DNA from: Tannerellaceae bacterium
GTDB taxonomy: Bacteria; Bacteroidota; Bacteroidia; Bacteroidales; Tannerellaceae
Direction: 5' to 3'
DNA length: 47,167 nt
Assembly: GCA_031274415.1 (NCBI GenBank)
Contig: JAISQD010000186.1
Location: forward strand, 1 to 47,167
Shown here: one piece after another, positions 7,347-17,202 of the stretch
Layout of the letters: each line of letters starts with the position of its first letter
How positions within the stretch are numbered: the first letter of the stretch is position 1
Translations under genes and position numbers: made by a program
The notes under the pieces: model-generated
What the model was told of the DNA's origin: nothing
What the model saw: the letters and a program-made list of their open reading frames with translations, nothing else
Database searches by the model: none

Positions 7347-9947
7347 TTATTCTTTTGTATCTTCCATATCGTCTTCGATATCTTCATCTCCAAGGAGATC
7401 GAAGTCGGCATGTATTTCTTTTATATTGGCATTGACCGTCCTGTTTTCCACCGCTTCGCTTTCCGCTTTTTCTTCCACACTTTTTTCATCGGCTTCGGAC
7501 AGGACTTTGCATACAGAGGCGATCTCGTCGTGGCGCTTTTCCAGGTTAATCAGGCGGACGCCTTGCGTGGCACGCCCAATCACGTTCAAGTCGACCATTC
7601 TCATGCGGATCGTAATGCCGGACTTGTTGATAATCATGATATCATTCTCGTCGGTGACATTCTTTATAGAGACCAGTTTACCGGTCTTCTCCGTGATGTT
7701 AATCGTCTTCACGCCTTTGCCGCCACGGTTCGTTATCCGGTAATCTTCGATATGCGAGCGTTTGCCGTATCCCTGTTCGGAGACAACGAGAATGGTTTCC
7801 GTCTCTTTATCCTTTACTGTTATCATGCCGACCACTTCATCGGTAGGATCTTCCGTATCCAGTGTCATGCCCCTCACTCCGGCGGCGGTACGTCCCATCA
7901 TACGGACAGTACGTTCGTTGAAACGGATAGCGCGTCCGTTGCGGCTGGCGATAATGACTTCATTATCCCCATTGGTCAGGCGAACGTCGATCAGTCCGTC
8001 GTCTTCATGTAGCGTAATGGCGTTCACGCCGTTTTGACGAGGGCGGGAATAGGCTTCCAGCAAGGTCTTTTTGATGACGCCTTTCCGGGTGCAGAACAGC
8101 AGGTAATGGGAATTGATAAAGTCCGTATCCGTTCTTAACCGCTTCACACGTATAAAGGCATTCACCTTATCATCCGGCTCGATACTCAGCAGGTTTTGAA
8201 TCGCTCGTCCTTTCGAGTTCTTTGTGCCTTCCGGTATTTCATAGACCTTCAGCCAGTAACAGCGTCCTTTTGCCGTAAAGATAAGCAATATGGCATGCAT
8301 GGATGCCGGATAGATATATTCGACAAAGTCTTCGTCACGGGTTTCCGAACCTTTTGCGCCTACGCCGCCCCGTCCCTGCGTACGGAACTCGCTTAGTGGT
8401 GTACGCTTGATATATCCCATATGGGAGATAGTGATAATCATTTCATCATCGGCATAGAAGTCTTCCGGATTCAACTCTTCGGAGGCGTAGACGATATCGG
8501 TCTTGCGCTCGTCGCCATATTTGTCTTTGATCTCCTGGAGTTCGTCCTTTACCACCTGCATACACAGGTCTTCGTTCTCCAGTATTTCTTTTAAATGGGC
8601 GATTAATTTGGCAATCTCTTCATATTCCGCACGAAGTTTATCCTGTTCGAGGCCGGTCAATTGCCGTAATCGCATTTCAACGATGGCGCGTGCCTGTATC
8701 TCCGACAGCTCAAACCGTGCCATCAGGCGGCTGATCGCTTCCTGCGGATTGGGGGAAGCTTTGATAATCGCAATGACTTCGTCGATGTTATCGGACGCGA
8801 TGATTAATCCTTCCAGGATGTGCGCCCGCTCTTCCGCCTTTTTCAGTTCGTACCGTGTACGGCGGATGACCACTTCGCGGCGGTGATCGATAAACGACTT
8901 GATCAGCTCTTTCAGGTTCAGTTGTTTCGGCCGGCCGTTGACTAATGCAATATTGTTCACACTGAAGGAGGACTGCAAAGCGGTCAGCTTATACAGTTTA
9001 TTCAGTACGACACTCGAATTGGCGTCCCTCTTGACATCGACAACGATGCGCATCCCGCTGCGGTCCGACTCGTCGTTGACGTTCGAGACGCCTTCTATCC
9101 GTTTGTCGTTCACCAGTTCGGCAATGTATTTGATCAGTTCGGCTTTATTGACCAGATAGGGTATCTCTGTAATCACAATTTTCTCATGATTGTTTTCGAC
9201 TTCTATCTCCGCCTTTCCGCGAAGGACAATACGTCCCCTGCCTGTTTCAAAGGCCTCCCTCACGCCTGCGTAACCGTAAATCGTAGCGCCCGTAGGGAAG
9301 TCCGGCGCCTTAATATAGGTCATTAAGCGTTCGATATCCATATCGCCGCGCGCATCAATATAGGCCATACACCCGTCCAGCACCTCATGCATATTGTGCG
9401 GGGGCATATTCGTGGCCATACCGACGGCAATCCCCGACGCACCGTTTATTAATAGGTTGGGAATACGGGTCGGCAAAACGGTGGGTTCTTTTAATGTATC
9501 ATCAAAATTTAATTGGAAATCCACCGTATCTTTGTCGATATCCCTCAGCATCTCTTCTGCAAGCTTGCTCAAACGGGCTTCCGTATAACGCATCGCGGCC
9601 GGCATATCGCCGTCGACCGACCCAAAGTTCCCCTGTCCGTCTACCAACGGATAGCGTAACGACCACTTCTGAGCCATGCGTACCATAGCAAAGTAGACCG
9701 ACGAGTCTCCATGAGGATGGTACTTACCCAATACTTCACCAACAATTCTTGCAGATTTCTTATAAGGTTTATCGGAGGTATTCCCCAGCTCATTCATACC
9801 AAACAAAACGCGGCGATGAACCGGCTTAAAACCATCCCTTACATCAGGAAGGGCGCGTGAAACAATGACCGACATCGAATAATCAATGTAGGCCGATTTC
9901 ATCTCCTCCTCGATGTTAATCTTTATAATTCTGTCTTGATCAACCAT
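7347..9947 (-). CDS. gyrA: DNA gyrase subunit A
   Basis: An 866-residue GyrA, the breakage-reunion subunit that with GyrB introduces negative supercoils. The N-terminal winged-helix region holds the catalytic Tyr121 in AMRYTEARL next to Arg120. The quinolone-resistance region reads [15 protein letters not shown] (78-92): Ser82, the usual resistance position, is present, while the position equal to E. coli Asp87 is Phe86. The coiled-coil gate lies at about 350-480. The C-terminal DNA-wrapping pinwheel starts near 500, with a GyrA-box-like QGRGGVG at 524-530 and a later NRGGKG. The end is acidic ([11 protein letters not shown]). A GAGAGGAG stretch lies about 30 bp before the start codon. Length and order are normal. 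Confidence 0.98.
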   Translation of the reverse strand: MVDQDRIIKINIEEEMKSAYIDYSMSVIVSRALPDVRDGFKPVHRRVLFGMNELGNTSDKPYKKSARIVGEVLGKYHPHGDSSVYFAMVRMAQKWSLRYPLVDGQGNFGSVDGDMPAAMRYTEARLSKLAEEMLRDIDKDTVDFQLNFDDTLKEPTVLPTRIPNLLINGASGIAVGMATNMPPHNMHEVLDGCMAYIDARGDMDIERLMTYIKAPDFPTGATIYGYAGVREAFETGRGRIVLRGKAEIEVENNHEKIVITEIPYLVNKAELIKYIAELVNDKRIEGVSNVNDESDRSGMRIVVDVKRDANSSVVLNKLYKLTALQSSFSVNNIALVNGRPKQLNLKELIKSFIDHRREVVIRRTRYELKKAEERAHILEGLIIASDNIDEVIAIIKASPNPQEAISRLMARFELSEIQARAIVEMRLRQLTGLEQDKLRAEYEEIAKLIAHLKEILENEDLCMQVVKDELQEIKDKYGDERKTDIVYASEELNPEDFYADDEMIITISHMGYIKRTPLSEFRTQGRGGVGAKGSETRDEDFVEYIYPASMHAILLIFTAKGRCYWLKVYEIPEGTKNSKGRAIQNLLSIEPDDKVNAFIRVKRLRTDTDFINSHYLLFCTRKGVIKKTLLEAYSRPRQNGVNAITLHEDDGLIDVRLTNGDNEVIIASRNGRAIRFNERTVRMMGRTAAGVRGMTLDTEDPTDEVVGMITVKDKETETILVVSEQGYGKRSHIEDYRITNRGGKGVKTINITEKTGKLVSIKNVTDENDIMIINKSGITIRMRMVDLNVIGRATQGVRLINLEKRHDEIASVCKVLSEADEKSVEEKAESEAVENRTVNANIKEIHADFDLLGDEDIEDDMEDTKE

Positions 9948-10120
9948 TTAGTTTTATATTTGTTATACTCCAACTTTCTCCTCTCAAAAATTGCACTAAG
10001 GTAAGGCTTTTCCGTGTACTATAAAAAATTTTGCGCTTATTTTTTAAGATAACGACCCTCAATGAGCTATTGGAAACGCGGTCGGCGCTTCTTTTGACCC
10101 CGCTCCGATACCACTGTCTG

Positions 10121-10164
10121 TTTCTTCGGTAACAAGTAACCTTTTTCTCGGCAATAAGTAGCTG
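10121..10164 (-). repeat. Two inverted copies of the 22-bp unit B
   Basis: Read on the minus strand, 10143-10164 and 10121-10142 are two head-to-tail copies of the same 22-bp unit found in direct orientation at 10313-10378 (core CTACTTGTTGCCGAG). They differ at a few positions only. With the right-hand copies they could form an imperfect 44-bp stem around the palindromic array. Confidence 0.9.
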
Positions 10165-10207
10165 TTTCATAAGGAGAAACTACCTCCTTGCCCGGTATGT
10201 ACTGATC

Positions 10208-10295
10208 GTTCGCCAATTGGCGAACGATTGACCGCCAATTGGCGAACAATTGACCGCCAGTTGGCGAACGATCGTCCTCCATATGGCGAACGATC
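10208..10295. repeat. Array A: four tandem 22-bp units, each with a dyad
   Basis: Units 10208-10229, 10230-10251, 10252-10273 and 10274-10295 follow each other without gaps. Each has a central palindrome: an 18-bp perfect one in unit 1 (GTTCGCCAATTGGCGAAC), CGCCAATTGGCG in unit 2, CGCCA/TGGCG arms in unit 3 and CCATATGG in unit 4. The units end in GAACGATT, GAACAATT or GAACGATC. Confidence 0.95.
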
Positions 10296-10312
10296 AATGT
10301 GTCGGGAGGAAC

Positions 10313-10378
10313 AGGCTACTTGTTGCCGAGAAAAAGGTTACTTGTTGCCGAGAAAAAGGCTACTTGTTACCGAGAAAA
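10313..10378 (+). repeat. Array B: three tandem 22-bp units
   Basis: Units 10313-10334, 10335-10356 and 10357-10378, core GGCTACTTGTTGCCGAGAAA, differ from each other by one or two bases. Two inverted copies lie at 10121-10164. Confidence 0.95.
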
Positions 10379-10503
10379 AGTTAGGGGGTATAGACCTTAT
10401 GGTATAAGCATACCTGTCCGCATGGTACGTTTAAGGGACAATTATTTTGATTTTACGTGAATATTGCTTTGATTTGTAGGGGAAAACAAAAAAGGCTTAC
10501 ATC

Positions 10504-12555
10504 ATGAAAAAGAAGAAATGGCTACTTGTACTCTTGGGTATTGTGCTAGTGTGCGGCGGGAACACGCCTGCAAAAGTGGCGACAGGTCGATGGGAAATCA
10601 GTTACAATACGACAACAAAAGGGGTCACAGTCAAGAAGGATGCCCGTCCGGTCTATGAAGACGGCTATGCCTCGTTCAAATGGAATGACAGGCTGATAAC
10701 GACGAAGGAATACCCGAAAGGAAAGGTTAAGAAGGAGGAGATACATGATCTGTTCGGGCACGGCACGGCATATAAAATAACCTACCGGAAGAAAGAATGG
10801 CCGACTCTGGTACAGACCTTTTACGTCTACCCGGACAAGGAGTATATCCTGACCGACTTTACCCTCGAAAGCGCCAATGAGATCTCGTCCAACTATATGG
10901 CGCCGGTCAATACCGATAACATACCCTCCGTTTCGGAGAAGGGCGACAACCGCGCGCTGTTCATTCCTTTTGATAATGACAAATGGATACGGTACCAATC
11001 CCATCCGTTGTCGTTCGATAAATTGGTCAGCTACGAAGCGACGGCAGTGTTCGATAACGAGTCGCGGGCAGGCTTAGTCATTGGATCGGTAGAGCATGAC
11101 CATTGGAAAACAGCCGTTGAACTGTCTGATGGCGACGGCCATATGGTAGGGTCGCTTGTCTGCTACGGTGGTGTGGCAGATAGCCTGACGCGCGATGCCA
11201 AGCCTCATGGGGCTTTGAAAGGCAAGCGTATCAAGTCGCCCAGACTGTTTGTGGGTTATTTCAGCGATTGGCGTACCGGACTTGAAGCGTATGCCAAAGC
11301 CAATGCGACGGTTGCCCCACCCAAACCATGGGACAGGCCGGTACCTTTCGGATGGAACAGTTGGGGCGTTTTACAGTTCGACCTGACCTACCGGAAAGCG
11401 CTGGAAGTCTCCGACTTCTTTAGAGATAACCTGCAAAACAATTCCTTTGTGAATCCCGAAAACAAAGTCGTTATAGGGTTGGATTCGGGCTGGAACAACT
11501 TTACGGAGGAAGAGTTGAAAGATTTTGCCGACCGCTGTAAGGCAAACGGACAGATAGCCGGCATCTATTGGACGCCCTTTACCGACTGGGGGAAACGACC
11601 CGAAAGGGAGATCAAAGACGCCCCTGGCTACCGCTATAAAGATGTCTACCTCTATGCCAACGGCCAGCCACAGGAGCTGGACGGCGCCTATGCCGTCGAC
11701 CCGACGCATCCGGCCATCGAACAGCAGATGCGGAAGACGGCGGATTTGTTCCACCGTACCGGTTTCGAGTATGTCAAGATGGATTTTATGACGCATGGCG
11801 CCCTCGAAGCAGATACCTGGTATAACCCTGAAATCCGCACGGGGATAGAGGCGTATAACTACGGGATGCAGCTGTTGGACAAATACTTCGGCGATATGTA
11901 CATCAACCTGTCCATCTCGCCGGTCTTCCCTGCACAGTATGCGCAGTCCAGGAGAATCGCCTGCGATGCGTGGGGTAAGATCAAAGACACGGAGTATACC
12001 CTGAACGCCCTCTCCTACGGGTGGTGGCAAGACGAGGTCTACCAATTCAACGACGCCGACCATATCGTCCTGCAAAAAGCCAGTGAAGGAGAGAACAGGG
12101 CACGCATCACCTCCGCCGTCATGACAGGCATCTATATCACCGGAGATGATTTTAGCGCCGGCGGCTCCCAGGAAGGGAAGGAGAGGGCGAAAACGTATCT
12201 GACCAACGCGGATGTCAATGCCGTAGCCAAAGGGAAAGCGTTTCGTCCGGTAGAGGGCAACGGCGAATCGTCCGAGAACCGCTTTGTCATGCAAGACGAA
12301 GAGGGGACGTTCTACCTGGCGGTCTTCAATTACAAAGAGGAAGAACTGAAAACGACAATATCCCTGCCCCGTATCGGTTTGGATGCGGAAAGGACGTATC
12401 AGGTGAAAGAACTGTGGAGCGGCGAAAGCCGGCCGGTAAGCAACAGCCTCAATATAACGGTGCCTCCAAAAGATGTCCTGTTCTTTAGGTATAAGGTCAA
12501 TAGATTCACCTTCGGCCAGCCGGAATATAACCTCCGGAGCGGTGACAAAAAATAA
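10504..12555 (+). CDS. Secreted alpha-galactosidase-like glycoside hydrolase (clan GH-D)
   Basis: A 683-residue exported enzyme with signal peptide (KKKKWLLVLLGIVLVCGG; Cys17 could be a lipid site but the lipobox is poor). Residues about 30-270 form a beta-sandwich-like N-terminal region; the TIM barrel starts at FGWNSWG (282-288). The likely nucleophile is Asp427 in YVKMDF, the acid/base candidate Asp488 in RIACDAWG, and substrate-shaping motifs include GLDSGW (325-330) and YWTPFTDW (355-362). A C-terminal beta domain follows from about 590. This pattern fits GH36/GH27-type alpha-galactosidases, which cut terminal alpha-galactose, but related specificities such as alpha-N-acetylgalactosaminidase cannot be excluded. 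It stands alone after the repeat region, with no SusC/D pair nearby. Confidence 0.78.
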   Translation: MKKKKWLLVLLGIVLVCGGNTPAKVATGRWEISYNTTTKGVTVKKDARPVYEDGYASFKWNDRLITTKEYPKGKVKKEEIHDLFGHGTAYKITYRKKEWPTLVQTFYVYPDKEYILTDFTLESANEISSNYMAPVNTDNIPSVSEKGDNRALFIPFDNDKWIRYQSHPLSFDKLVSYEATAVFDNESRAGLVIGSVEHDHWKTAVELSDGDGHMVGSLVCYGGVADSLTRDAKPHGALKGKRIKSPRLFVGYFSDWRTGLEAYAKANATVAPPKPWDRPVPFGWNSWGVLQFDLTYRKALEVSDFFRDNLQNNSFVNPENKVVIGLDSGWNNFTEEELKDFADRCKANGQIAGIYWTPFTDWGKRPEREIKDAPGYRYKDVYLYANGQPQELDGAYAVDPTHPAIEQQMRKTADLFHRTGFEYVKMDFMTHGALEADTWYNPEIRTGIEAYNYGMQLLDKYFGDMYINLSISPVFPAQYAQSRRIACDAWGKIKDTEYTLNALSYGWWQDEVYQFNDADHIVLQKASEGENRARITSAVMTGIYITGDDFSAGGSQEGKERAKTYLTNADVNAVAKGKAFRPVEGNGESSENRFVMQDEEGTFYLAVFNYKEEELKTTISLPRIGLDAERTYQVKELWSGESRPVSNSLNITVPPKDVLFFRYKVNRFTFGQPEYNLRSGDKK

Positions 12556-12587
12556 AGAAATATTTCTGTATTCCTAAATAAAGTATG

Positions 12588-12595
12588 TACCTTTG
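12588..12595 (+). promoter_or_regulatory. Promoter of the mce-mmd operon (-7 box)
   Basis: TACCTTTG matches TAnnTTTG exactly and lies 50 bp before the mce ATG. A -33-like TTTC at 12563-12566 sits 21 bp upstream, close to the Bacteroides consensus TTTG at 19-21 bp. Confidence 0.65.
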
Positions 12596-12644
12596 CGGCC
12601 ATAAAAAGTAAAGGTATTACTAAACGATTAATTCATTAAACGAC

Positions 12645-13052
12645 ATGGAAATTACACATATCGAACACTTGGGTATTGCGGTAAAAAGCATCGAAGCCTC
12701 TTTACCGTATTATGAAGGTGTATTGGGCTTGACGTGTTACAACATTGAAGTTGTAGAAGATCAAAAGGTTAAAACGGCTTTCTTTCAGGTAGGACAGACA
12801 AAAATCGAATTGCTGGAGCCGACAAGTGAAGAGAGCGCCGTTGCCAAATTTATTGAGAAAAGGGGAGAAGGTATCCACCATATCGCCTTCGCCGTGCCAT
12901 CGGTGGCAGAGGCATTGGAAGAGGCCGGCTCAAAAGGTGTGCAGCTGATCGACAAGGCGCCCCGAAGGGGTGCGGAAGGGCTGGATATCGCCTTCCTCCA
13001 TCCCAAATCAACCTGTAGCGTACTGACCGAGCTGTGTATGAAGGGGAAATAA
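12645..13052 (+). CDS. mce: Methylmalonyl-CoA epimerase
   Basis: A 135-residue VOC-fold enzyme that interconverts the R and S forms of methylmalonyl-CoA. Two beta-alpha-beta-beta-beta halves are visible; the metal ligands expected for the family are present: His in [10 protein letters not shown] (His8), the Gln/Glu region QTKIELLEP, His in GEGIHHIAF and Glu in the final LTEL. Length is typical. It is the first gene of the operon that ends in the decarboxylase, so it supplies the S-isomer made from succinyl-CoA by the mutase (not in this window) to the next enzyme in the succinate-to-propionate route. Confidence 0.95.
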   Translation: MEITHIEHLGIAVKSIEASLPYYEGVLGLTCYNIEVVEDQKVKTAFFQVGQTKIELLEPTSEESAVAKFIEKRGEGIHHIAFAVPSVAEALEEAGSKGVQLIDKAPRRGAEGLDIAFLHPKSTCSVLTELCMKGK

Positions 13053-13090
13053 ACGGGAATAAGAACATTTCTAACAAATATATAATAACA

Positions 13091-14644
13091 ATGAGTAAAC
13101 AACTTGAAAAAGTAAAAGAACTGATCGCTCTTCGCGAGAAGGCTCGTATTGGTGGTGGGGAAAAAAGAATAGAAGCTCAGCACAACAAAGGGAAATATAC
13201 GGCTCGCGAACGGATAGCGATGTTGCTTGACGAAGGTAGCTTTGAAGAGTTTGATATGTTTATGCAACACCGTAGCGTCAATTTCGGTATTGAAAAAACA
13301 AAGTTTCTCGGAGATGGCGTCGTGACCGGTTACGGGACAATTGATGGCCGGGTAGTCTATATCTATGCACAAGACTTTACCGTGTTCGGCGGGGCACTGT
13401 CGGAAACACTGGCGCTGAAAATATGCAAAGTCATGGACCAGGCGATGAAAATGGGAGCGCCTGTGATCGGGCTGAACGATTCGGGAGGAGCGCGTATTCA
13501 GGAAGGGGTGAATGCCCTGGCTGGCTATGCCGAAATATTCCAGCGTAATATCCTGGCTTCCGGCGTGATTCCACAGATATCCGGCATCTTCGGACCGTGT
13601 GCCGGCGGAGCGGTCTATTCGCCCGCATTGACCGACTTCAATATCATGACGCGCGGAACAAGCTATATGTTCCTCACCGGCCCGAAGGTGGTGAAAACCG
13701 TGACCGGCGAAGACGTGACGCAGGAAGAATTGGGCGGAGCAAGCGTACATACGGCCAAATCGGGTGTCGCCCATTTCGCCGTCGATACGGAAGAGGATGG
13801 CTTCGTACTGATCCGCAAACTGCTCAGCTTCCTGCCGCAGAACAACCTGGAAGAGACGCCGCTGGTAGAATGCAAGGATCCGATCGACCGCCTGGATGAT
13901 GTGCTGAACGAAATCATCCCCGATAACTCCAACCAGTCGTATGATATGTATGATGTGATCGGTACGATTATCGACCAGGGAGAATTTCTTGAAGTACATG
14001 CCGACTATGCGAAGAATATCATCGTCGGCTTTGCGCGGTTCAATGGACAGACGGTTGGTATCGTGGCCAACCAGCCCAAGATTATGGCCGGATGTCTGGA
14101 CAGTAATGCGTCGCGTAAGGCAGGGCGGTTCGTCCGTTTCTGCGATGCATTCAATATCCCGTTAGTCACGTTGGTGGACGTACCGGGCTTCCTTCCGGGG
14201 ACGGGGCAGGAATACAACGGGGTGATTCTTCATGGCGCCAAACTGCTGTATGCCTACGGCGAAGCGACAGTGCCCAAAGTCACCGTTACCCTGCGCAAAT
14301 CGTATGGCGGCGCTTACTGCGTGATGAGTTCCAAACACCTGCGCGGAGACATGAACTACGCCTGGCCGACAGCCGAAATCGCCGTCATGGGACCGAGCGG
14401 AGCGGTTGAAGTTATCTTTGCCAAAGATGTGGCAGCGTCGGAAGACCCCGCCAAGACGACAGCAGAAAAAGAAGAAGAGTACAGGAAAGCCTTTGCCAAC
14501 CCGTACAATGCCGCCCAATACGGTTACATCGACGATGTGATTGAACCGCGTAACACCCGTTTCCGCATCATTCGCGCTTTACAGCAGTTGCAGACGAAGA
14601 AGTTGACCAACCCGGCAAAGAAACACGACAACCTGCCCCTATAA
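13091..14644 (+). CDS. mmdA: Methylmalonyl-CoA decarboxylase alpha subunit (carboxyltransferase)
   Basis: A 517-residue carboxyltransferase of the acyl-CoA carboxylase beta family. It moves the carboxyl group of methylmalonyl-CoA to biotin on the carrier protein two genes downstream. Visible: the N-terminal [10 protein letters not shown] segment, [14 protein letters not shown], the oxyanion-hole [28 protein letters not shown], the second oxyanion hole in [17 protein letters not shown] and the CoA-region [16 protein letters not shown] stretch ([12 protein letters not shown]). The ATG at 13091 is chosen over upstream in-frame starts that would run into mce; it lies 38 bp after the mce stop. The family also contains propionyl-CoA carboxylase beta; operon context with OadG and OadB type subunits favours the sodium-pumping decarboxylase. 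Confidence 0.93.
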   Translation: MSKQLEKVKELIALREKARIGGGEKRIEAQHNKGKYTARERIAMLLDEGSFEEFDMFMQHRSVNFGIEKTKFLGDGVVTGYGTIDGRVVYIYAQDFTVFGGALSETLALKICKVMDQAMKMGAPVIGLNDSGGARIQEGVNALAGYAEIFQRNILASGVIPQISGIFGPCAGGAVYSPALTDFNIMTRGTSYMFLTGPKVVKTVTGEDVTQEELGGASVHTAKSGVAHFAVDTEEDGFVLIRKLLSFLPQNNLEETPLVECKDPIDRLDDVLNEIIPDNSNQSYDMYDVIGTIIDQGEFLEVHADYAKNIIVGFARFNGQTVGIVANQPKIMAGCLDSNASRKAGRFVRFCDAFNIPLVTLVDVPGFLPGTGQEYNGVILHGAKLLYAYGEATVPKVTVTLRKSYGGAYCVMSSKHLRGDMNYAWPTAEIAVMGPSGAVEVIFAKDVAASEDPAKTTAEKEEEYRKAFANPYNAAQYGYIDDVIEPRNTRFRIIRALQQLQTKKLTNPAKKHDNLPL

Positions 14645-14662
14645 TTCTAAAACAGCCTACAT

Positions 14663-15538
14663 ATGATAAGAAAGAAAACAGGGGTATTCCTGCTGCTGGC
14701 GTGCCTTCTCTCCATAGGAGCGCAGGCGCAGCGCGTAACCTCGATGCGAATAAACGAAGTATTGGTCGTCAATGAAGACAACTTTGTCGACGACTACGGC
14801 AAACGGAACGCATGGATCGAATTATACAACACCTCGGCAGGAAGCGTCGACATACGGGGTTGCTTCCTGACAGACGACAAGAATAACCCCAAGAAGTATC
14901 CGATTCCTAAAGGAGACGTACTGACGAAGATCAAGCCAAGGCAGCATGTCATTTTCTGGATCGACGGACAACCTTCGCGCGGGACGTTCCACGTCAACTT
15001 CGTGTTCGACCCCGACCGCGAGAATTATATCGCTTTGTACGACGCCGACGGGAAAACACTCGTTGACGAGATCACCATCCCCCGCACCAAAGGTAAGGAC
15101 ATCAGCTACGGACGCATTGTTGACGGTGAGGAGAGGTGGAGTTTCCTCGAAAAGGTAACGCCCAGCACCAACAACCTGACGTTGGACACGAACGAAAAGA
15201 TTGATAACTTTAAACTCAACGACTCGCTCGGGGTGGGGATGACACTCACGGCTATGGCTGTCGTATTTTGCGGCCTGATCCTTTTATACCTGATCTTTAA
15301 GTCGATCGGAAACCTGTCGGTCACGCTCAGCAAGCGCCGGGCGCAGAAAACCGAAGGCACCGTTGGGGAAGATGTCGTATCAGGAGAGGTACTGGCTGCC
15401 ATCGGCACGGCTCTTTTTGAATTGGATGAAGATGTGCATGATATTGAAAACACGGTTCTTACCATCCAGAAAGTCAAACGCCACTACTCTCCGTGGAATT
15501 CAAAGATCTACGGATTGCGTGAAATACCGGGTAAATAA
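14663..15538 (+). CDS. Lamin-tail domain fused to OadG-type decarboxylase gamma/delta subunit
   Basis: A 291-residue membrane protein. A signal peptide (residues 1-22) is followed by a lamin-tail-like beta domain from about 27 to 165 (SMRINEVLVVNE, NAWIELYNTS, DIRGCFLTDD, GKDISYGRIVDG). One transmembrane helix lies at about 192-214 (MTLTAMAVVFCGLILLYLIF), as in the small OadG/MmdD subunit, then a cytoplasmic tail ending with KVKRHYSPWNSKIYGLR, which matches the C-terminal end expected of this subunit. In ordinary decarboxylases this subunit is only about 80-120 residues and holds the complex together at the membrane; here it carries an extra outward-facing domain. It lies between mmdA and the biotin carrier gene, 18 bp after mmdA. 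Confidence 0.85.
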   Translation: MIRKKTGVFLLLACLLSIGAQAQRVTSMRINEVLVVNEDNFVDDYGKRNAWIELYNTSAGSVDIRGCFLTDDKNNPKKYPIPKGDVLTKIKPRQHVIFWIDGQPSRGTFHVNFVFDPDRENYIALYDADGKTLVDEITIPRTKGKDISYGRIVDGEERWSFLEKVTPSTNNLTLDTNEKIDNFKLNDSLGVGMTLTAMAVVFCGLILLYLIFKSIGNLSVTLSKRRAQKTEGTVGEDVVSGEVLAAIGTALFELDEDVHDIENTVLTIQKVKRHYSPWNSKIYGLREIPGK

Positions 15539-15559
15539 TCAGCTAATAATTAAACAGAC

Positions 15560-15991
15560 ATGAAAAGTTTTAAATATACAATCAACGGTAATATATATAA
15601 GGTACATATCAACTCGGTCGTCGAAGATGTAGCCGAAGTAGAAGTGAACGGAACACCTTATACAGTCAAAATGGAAAAGCCGGCAAAGAAACAGGTCGTC
15701 ACCTTGAAAAGGCCGGTACAGGCGCCAACGACATCGACAGGAGCGCCTGTCGTTACCCGCCAGGCCGCCTCGTCTACGCCGGGAGCAATCAAGTCGCCGC
15801 TGCCGGGCGTTATTCTGGAAGTGAAATGCAAAGTGGGCGACACGGTAAAAAGAGGCCAGACACTGCTCATCCTCGAAGCGATGAAGATGGAGAATAATAT
15901 CAATGCCGACCGCGACGGCAGCGTGGTTGAAATAAAAGTAAACAAAGGAGATTCTGTACTTGAAAATGCAGACCTCGTAGTAATCGGATAA
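15560..15991 (+). CDS. mmdC: Biotin carboxyl carrier subunit of methylmalonyl-CoA decarboxylase
   Basis: A 143-residue protein. A short N-terminal domain is followed by a Pro/Ala/Thr-rich flexible linker (about 52-75) and a biotinyl domain from about 76 with the signature EAMKMEN; Lys109 is the biotin site. It carries CO2 from MmdA to the membrane subunit MmdB encoded 4 bp downstream. Length and layout are normal for a decarboxylase gamma subunit. Confidence 0.95.
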   Translation: MKSFKYTINGNIYKVHINSVVEDVAEVEVNGTPYTVKMEKPAKKQVVTLKRPVQAPTTSTGAPVVTRQAASSTPGAIKSPLPGVILEVKCKVGDTVKRGQTLLILEAMKMENNINADRDGSVVEIKVNKGDSVLENADLVVIG

Positions 15992-15995
15992 GCAT

Positions 15996-17156
15996 ATGCA
16001 AGAAAGCTTTTTATCATTCCTTGGTGAGAACCTTCAGACGTTCCTTACCTACACGGGGGTATATAACGCTACGCCCGGTCATCTCTTCATGATACTGATT
16101 GGCCTGTTTTTTATATTCCTGGCCATCAGATTTGAATTTGAACCCATGTTGCTCATCCCTATCGGATTCGGTATCCTGATCGGTAATATACCGTTTAAGG
16201 ACGCCGGCCTGCAGGTAGGTATTTATGAAGAAGGCTCGGTGCTGAACATCCTCTACCAGGGTGTGACGTCCGGATGGTATCCGCCTTTGATCTTTCTCGG
16301 TATCGGGGCGATGACGGACTTCTCGGCTTTGATATCCAATCCCAAGCTGATGCTGATCGGGGCAGCCGCCCAATTTGGTATCTTCGGAGCCTACACTATT
16401 GCGCTTCAAATGGGATTCGAGCCGAATCAGGCAGGAGCAATCGGTATCATCGGTGGAGCCGACGGCCCCACGGCGATCTTCCTTTCCTCCAAACTGGCGC
16501 CCAACCTGATGGGGGCAATCGCGGTATCCGCCTATTCGTACATGGCGCTGGTGCCGATCATACAACCGCCCTTTATGCGATGGCTGACGACGAAGAAAGA
16601 ACGTGTCATCCGTATGAAACCGCCAAGGGTCGTCTCGTCTACCGAAAAGATTATTTTCCCGATTGTCGGTCTGTTATTGACCTGCTTCCTCGTCCCTTCG
16701 GGTCTTCCTTTACTGGGGATGCTGTTCTTTGGCAACCTGTTGAAGGAAAGCGGCGTCACGCGCCGTCTGGCAGAGACAGCCCGCGGGCCGTTAATCGACA
16801 CGATCACGATCCTGCTGGGTGTGACGGTTGGCGCTTCGACGCAGGCAACCCAGTTCCTGACATTAAATTCGATCAAGATTTTCGCCTTAGGCGCTTTATC
16901 CTTCGTGATTGCTACCTGTGCAGGTATCCTGTTTGTGAAATTCTTTAACCTCTTCCTCAAGAAAGGGAACAAGATCAATCCGCTTATCGGTAACGCCGGC
17001 GTATCGGCCGTTCCCGACTCGGCGCGTATTTCGCAAATCGTCGGTCTGGAATATGACCCGACAAACTACCTGTTGATGCATGCGATGGGGCCGAATGTGG
17101 CCGGCGTAATCGGTTCGGCCGTTGCCGCCGGTATCCTGTTAGGTTTCCTGATCTGA
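15996..17156 (+). CDS. mmdB: Sodium-translocating decarboxylase beta subunit
   Basis: A 386-residue integral membrane protein of the OadB/MmdB/GcdB family. It decarboxylates biotin-bound CO2 and pumps Na+ out. Many hydrophobic helices are visible; the family's ion-binding segment GIIGGADGPTAIF is present around residues 148-162, and the second conserved region GNAGVSAVPDSARI lies near 325-340. Position after mmdC completes the operon mce-mmdA-OadG-mmdC-mmdB, which couples propionate formation to a sodium gradient. Confidence 0.97.
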   Translation: MQESFLSFLGENLQTFLTYTGVYNATPGHLFMILIGLFFIFLAIRFEFEPMLLIPIGFGILIGNIPFKDAGLQVGIYEEGSVLNILYQGVTSGWYPPLIFLGIGAMTDFSALISNPKLMLIGAAAQFGIFGAYTIALQMGFEPNQAGAIGIIGGADGPTAIFLSSKLAPNLMGAIAVSAYSYMALVPIIQPPFMRWLTTKKERVIRMKPPRVVSSTEKIIFPIVGLLLTCFLVPSGLPLLGMLFFGNLLKESGVTRRLAETARGPLIDTITILLGVTVGASTQATQFLTLNSIKIFALGALSFVIATCAGILFVKFFNLFLKKGNKINPLIGNAGVSAVPDSARISQIVGLEYDPTNYLLMHAMGPNVAGVIGSAVAAGILLGFLI

Positions 17157-17202
17157 TCGGGAGAGACCATACCGCTATCAACACAAAATCAGGGAAAGAG
17201 GA

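Larger units (their letters stand above)
9948..10503. other. Large divergent intergenic region with repeat arrays
   Basis: This 556-bp gap separates divergent gyrA and the glycosidase gene at 10504. The gyrA-proximal 170 bp must hold the gyrA promoter; only a weak TACCTTAG-like box is visible on the minus strand. The middle holds three blocks of 22-bp repeats (10121-10164, 10208-10295, 10313-10378), listed separately. The last 125 bp before the glycosidase gene should contain its promoter, but I cannot place boxes confidently. Open frames across the repeats look spurious. Confidence 0.8.

Noticed and set aside
9690..9720. Quinolone-resistance mutation in gyrA (Phe86)
   Set aside because: Ser82, the main resistance position, is intact, and a non-Asp residue at the 87-equivalent is likely natural in this group; no resistance claim is justified.
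9856..9864. parS site
   Set aside because: Only one half (CGTGAAACA) of the 16-bp palindrome is present, inside gyrA; the other half is missing.
10067..10297. 76-codon frame in the gyrA upstream region
   Set aside because: It runs through the repeat arrays; the 22-bp period shifts the frame at each unit and no conserved peptide results.
10208..10378. CRISPR array
   Set aside because: Units are contiguous 22-mers without unique spacers, occur in both orientations and have no cas genes nearby.
11371..12294. 307-codon frame on the minus strand
   Set aside because: Antisense to the GH-D glycosidase; shadow of a GC-rich coding frame.
12785..13999. 404-codon frame on the minus strand
   Set aside because: It lies wholly antisense to mce and mmdA, both well supported; composition is Arg/His/Cys-rich and no family resemblance is seen.
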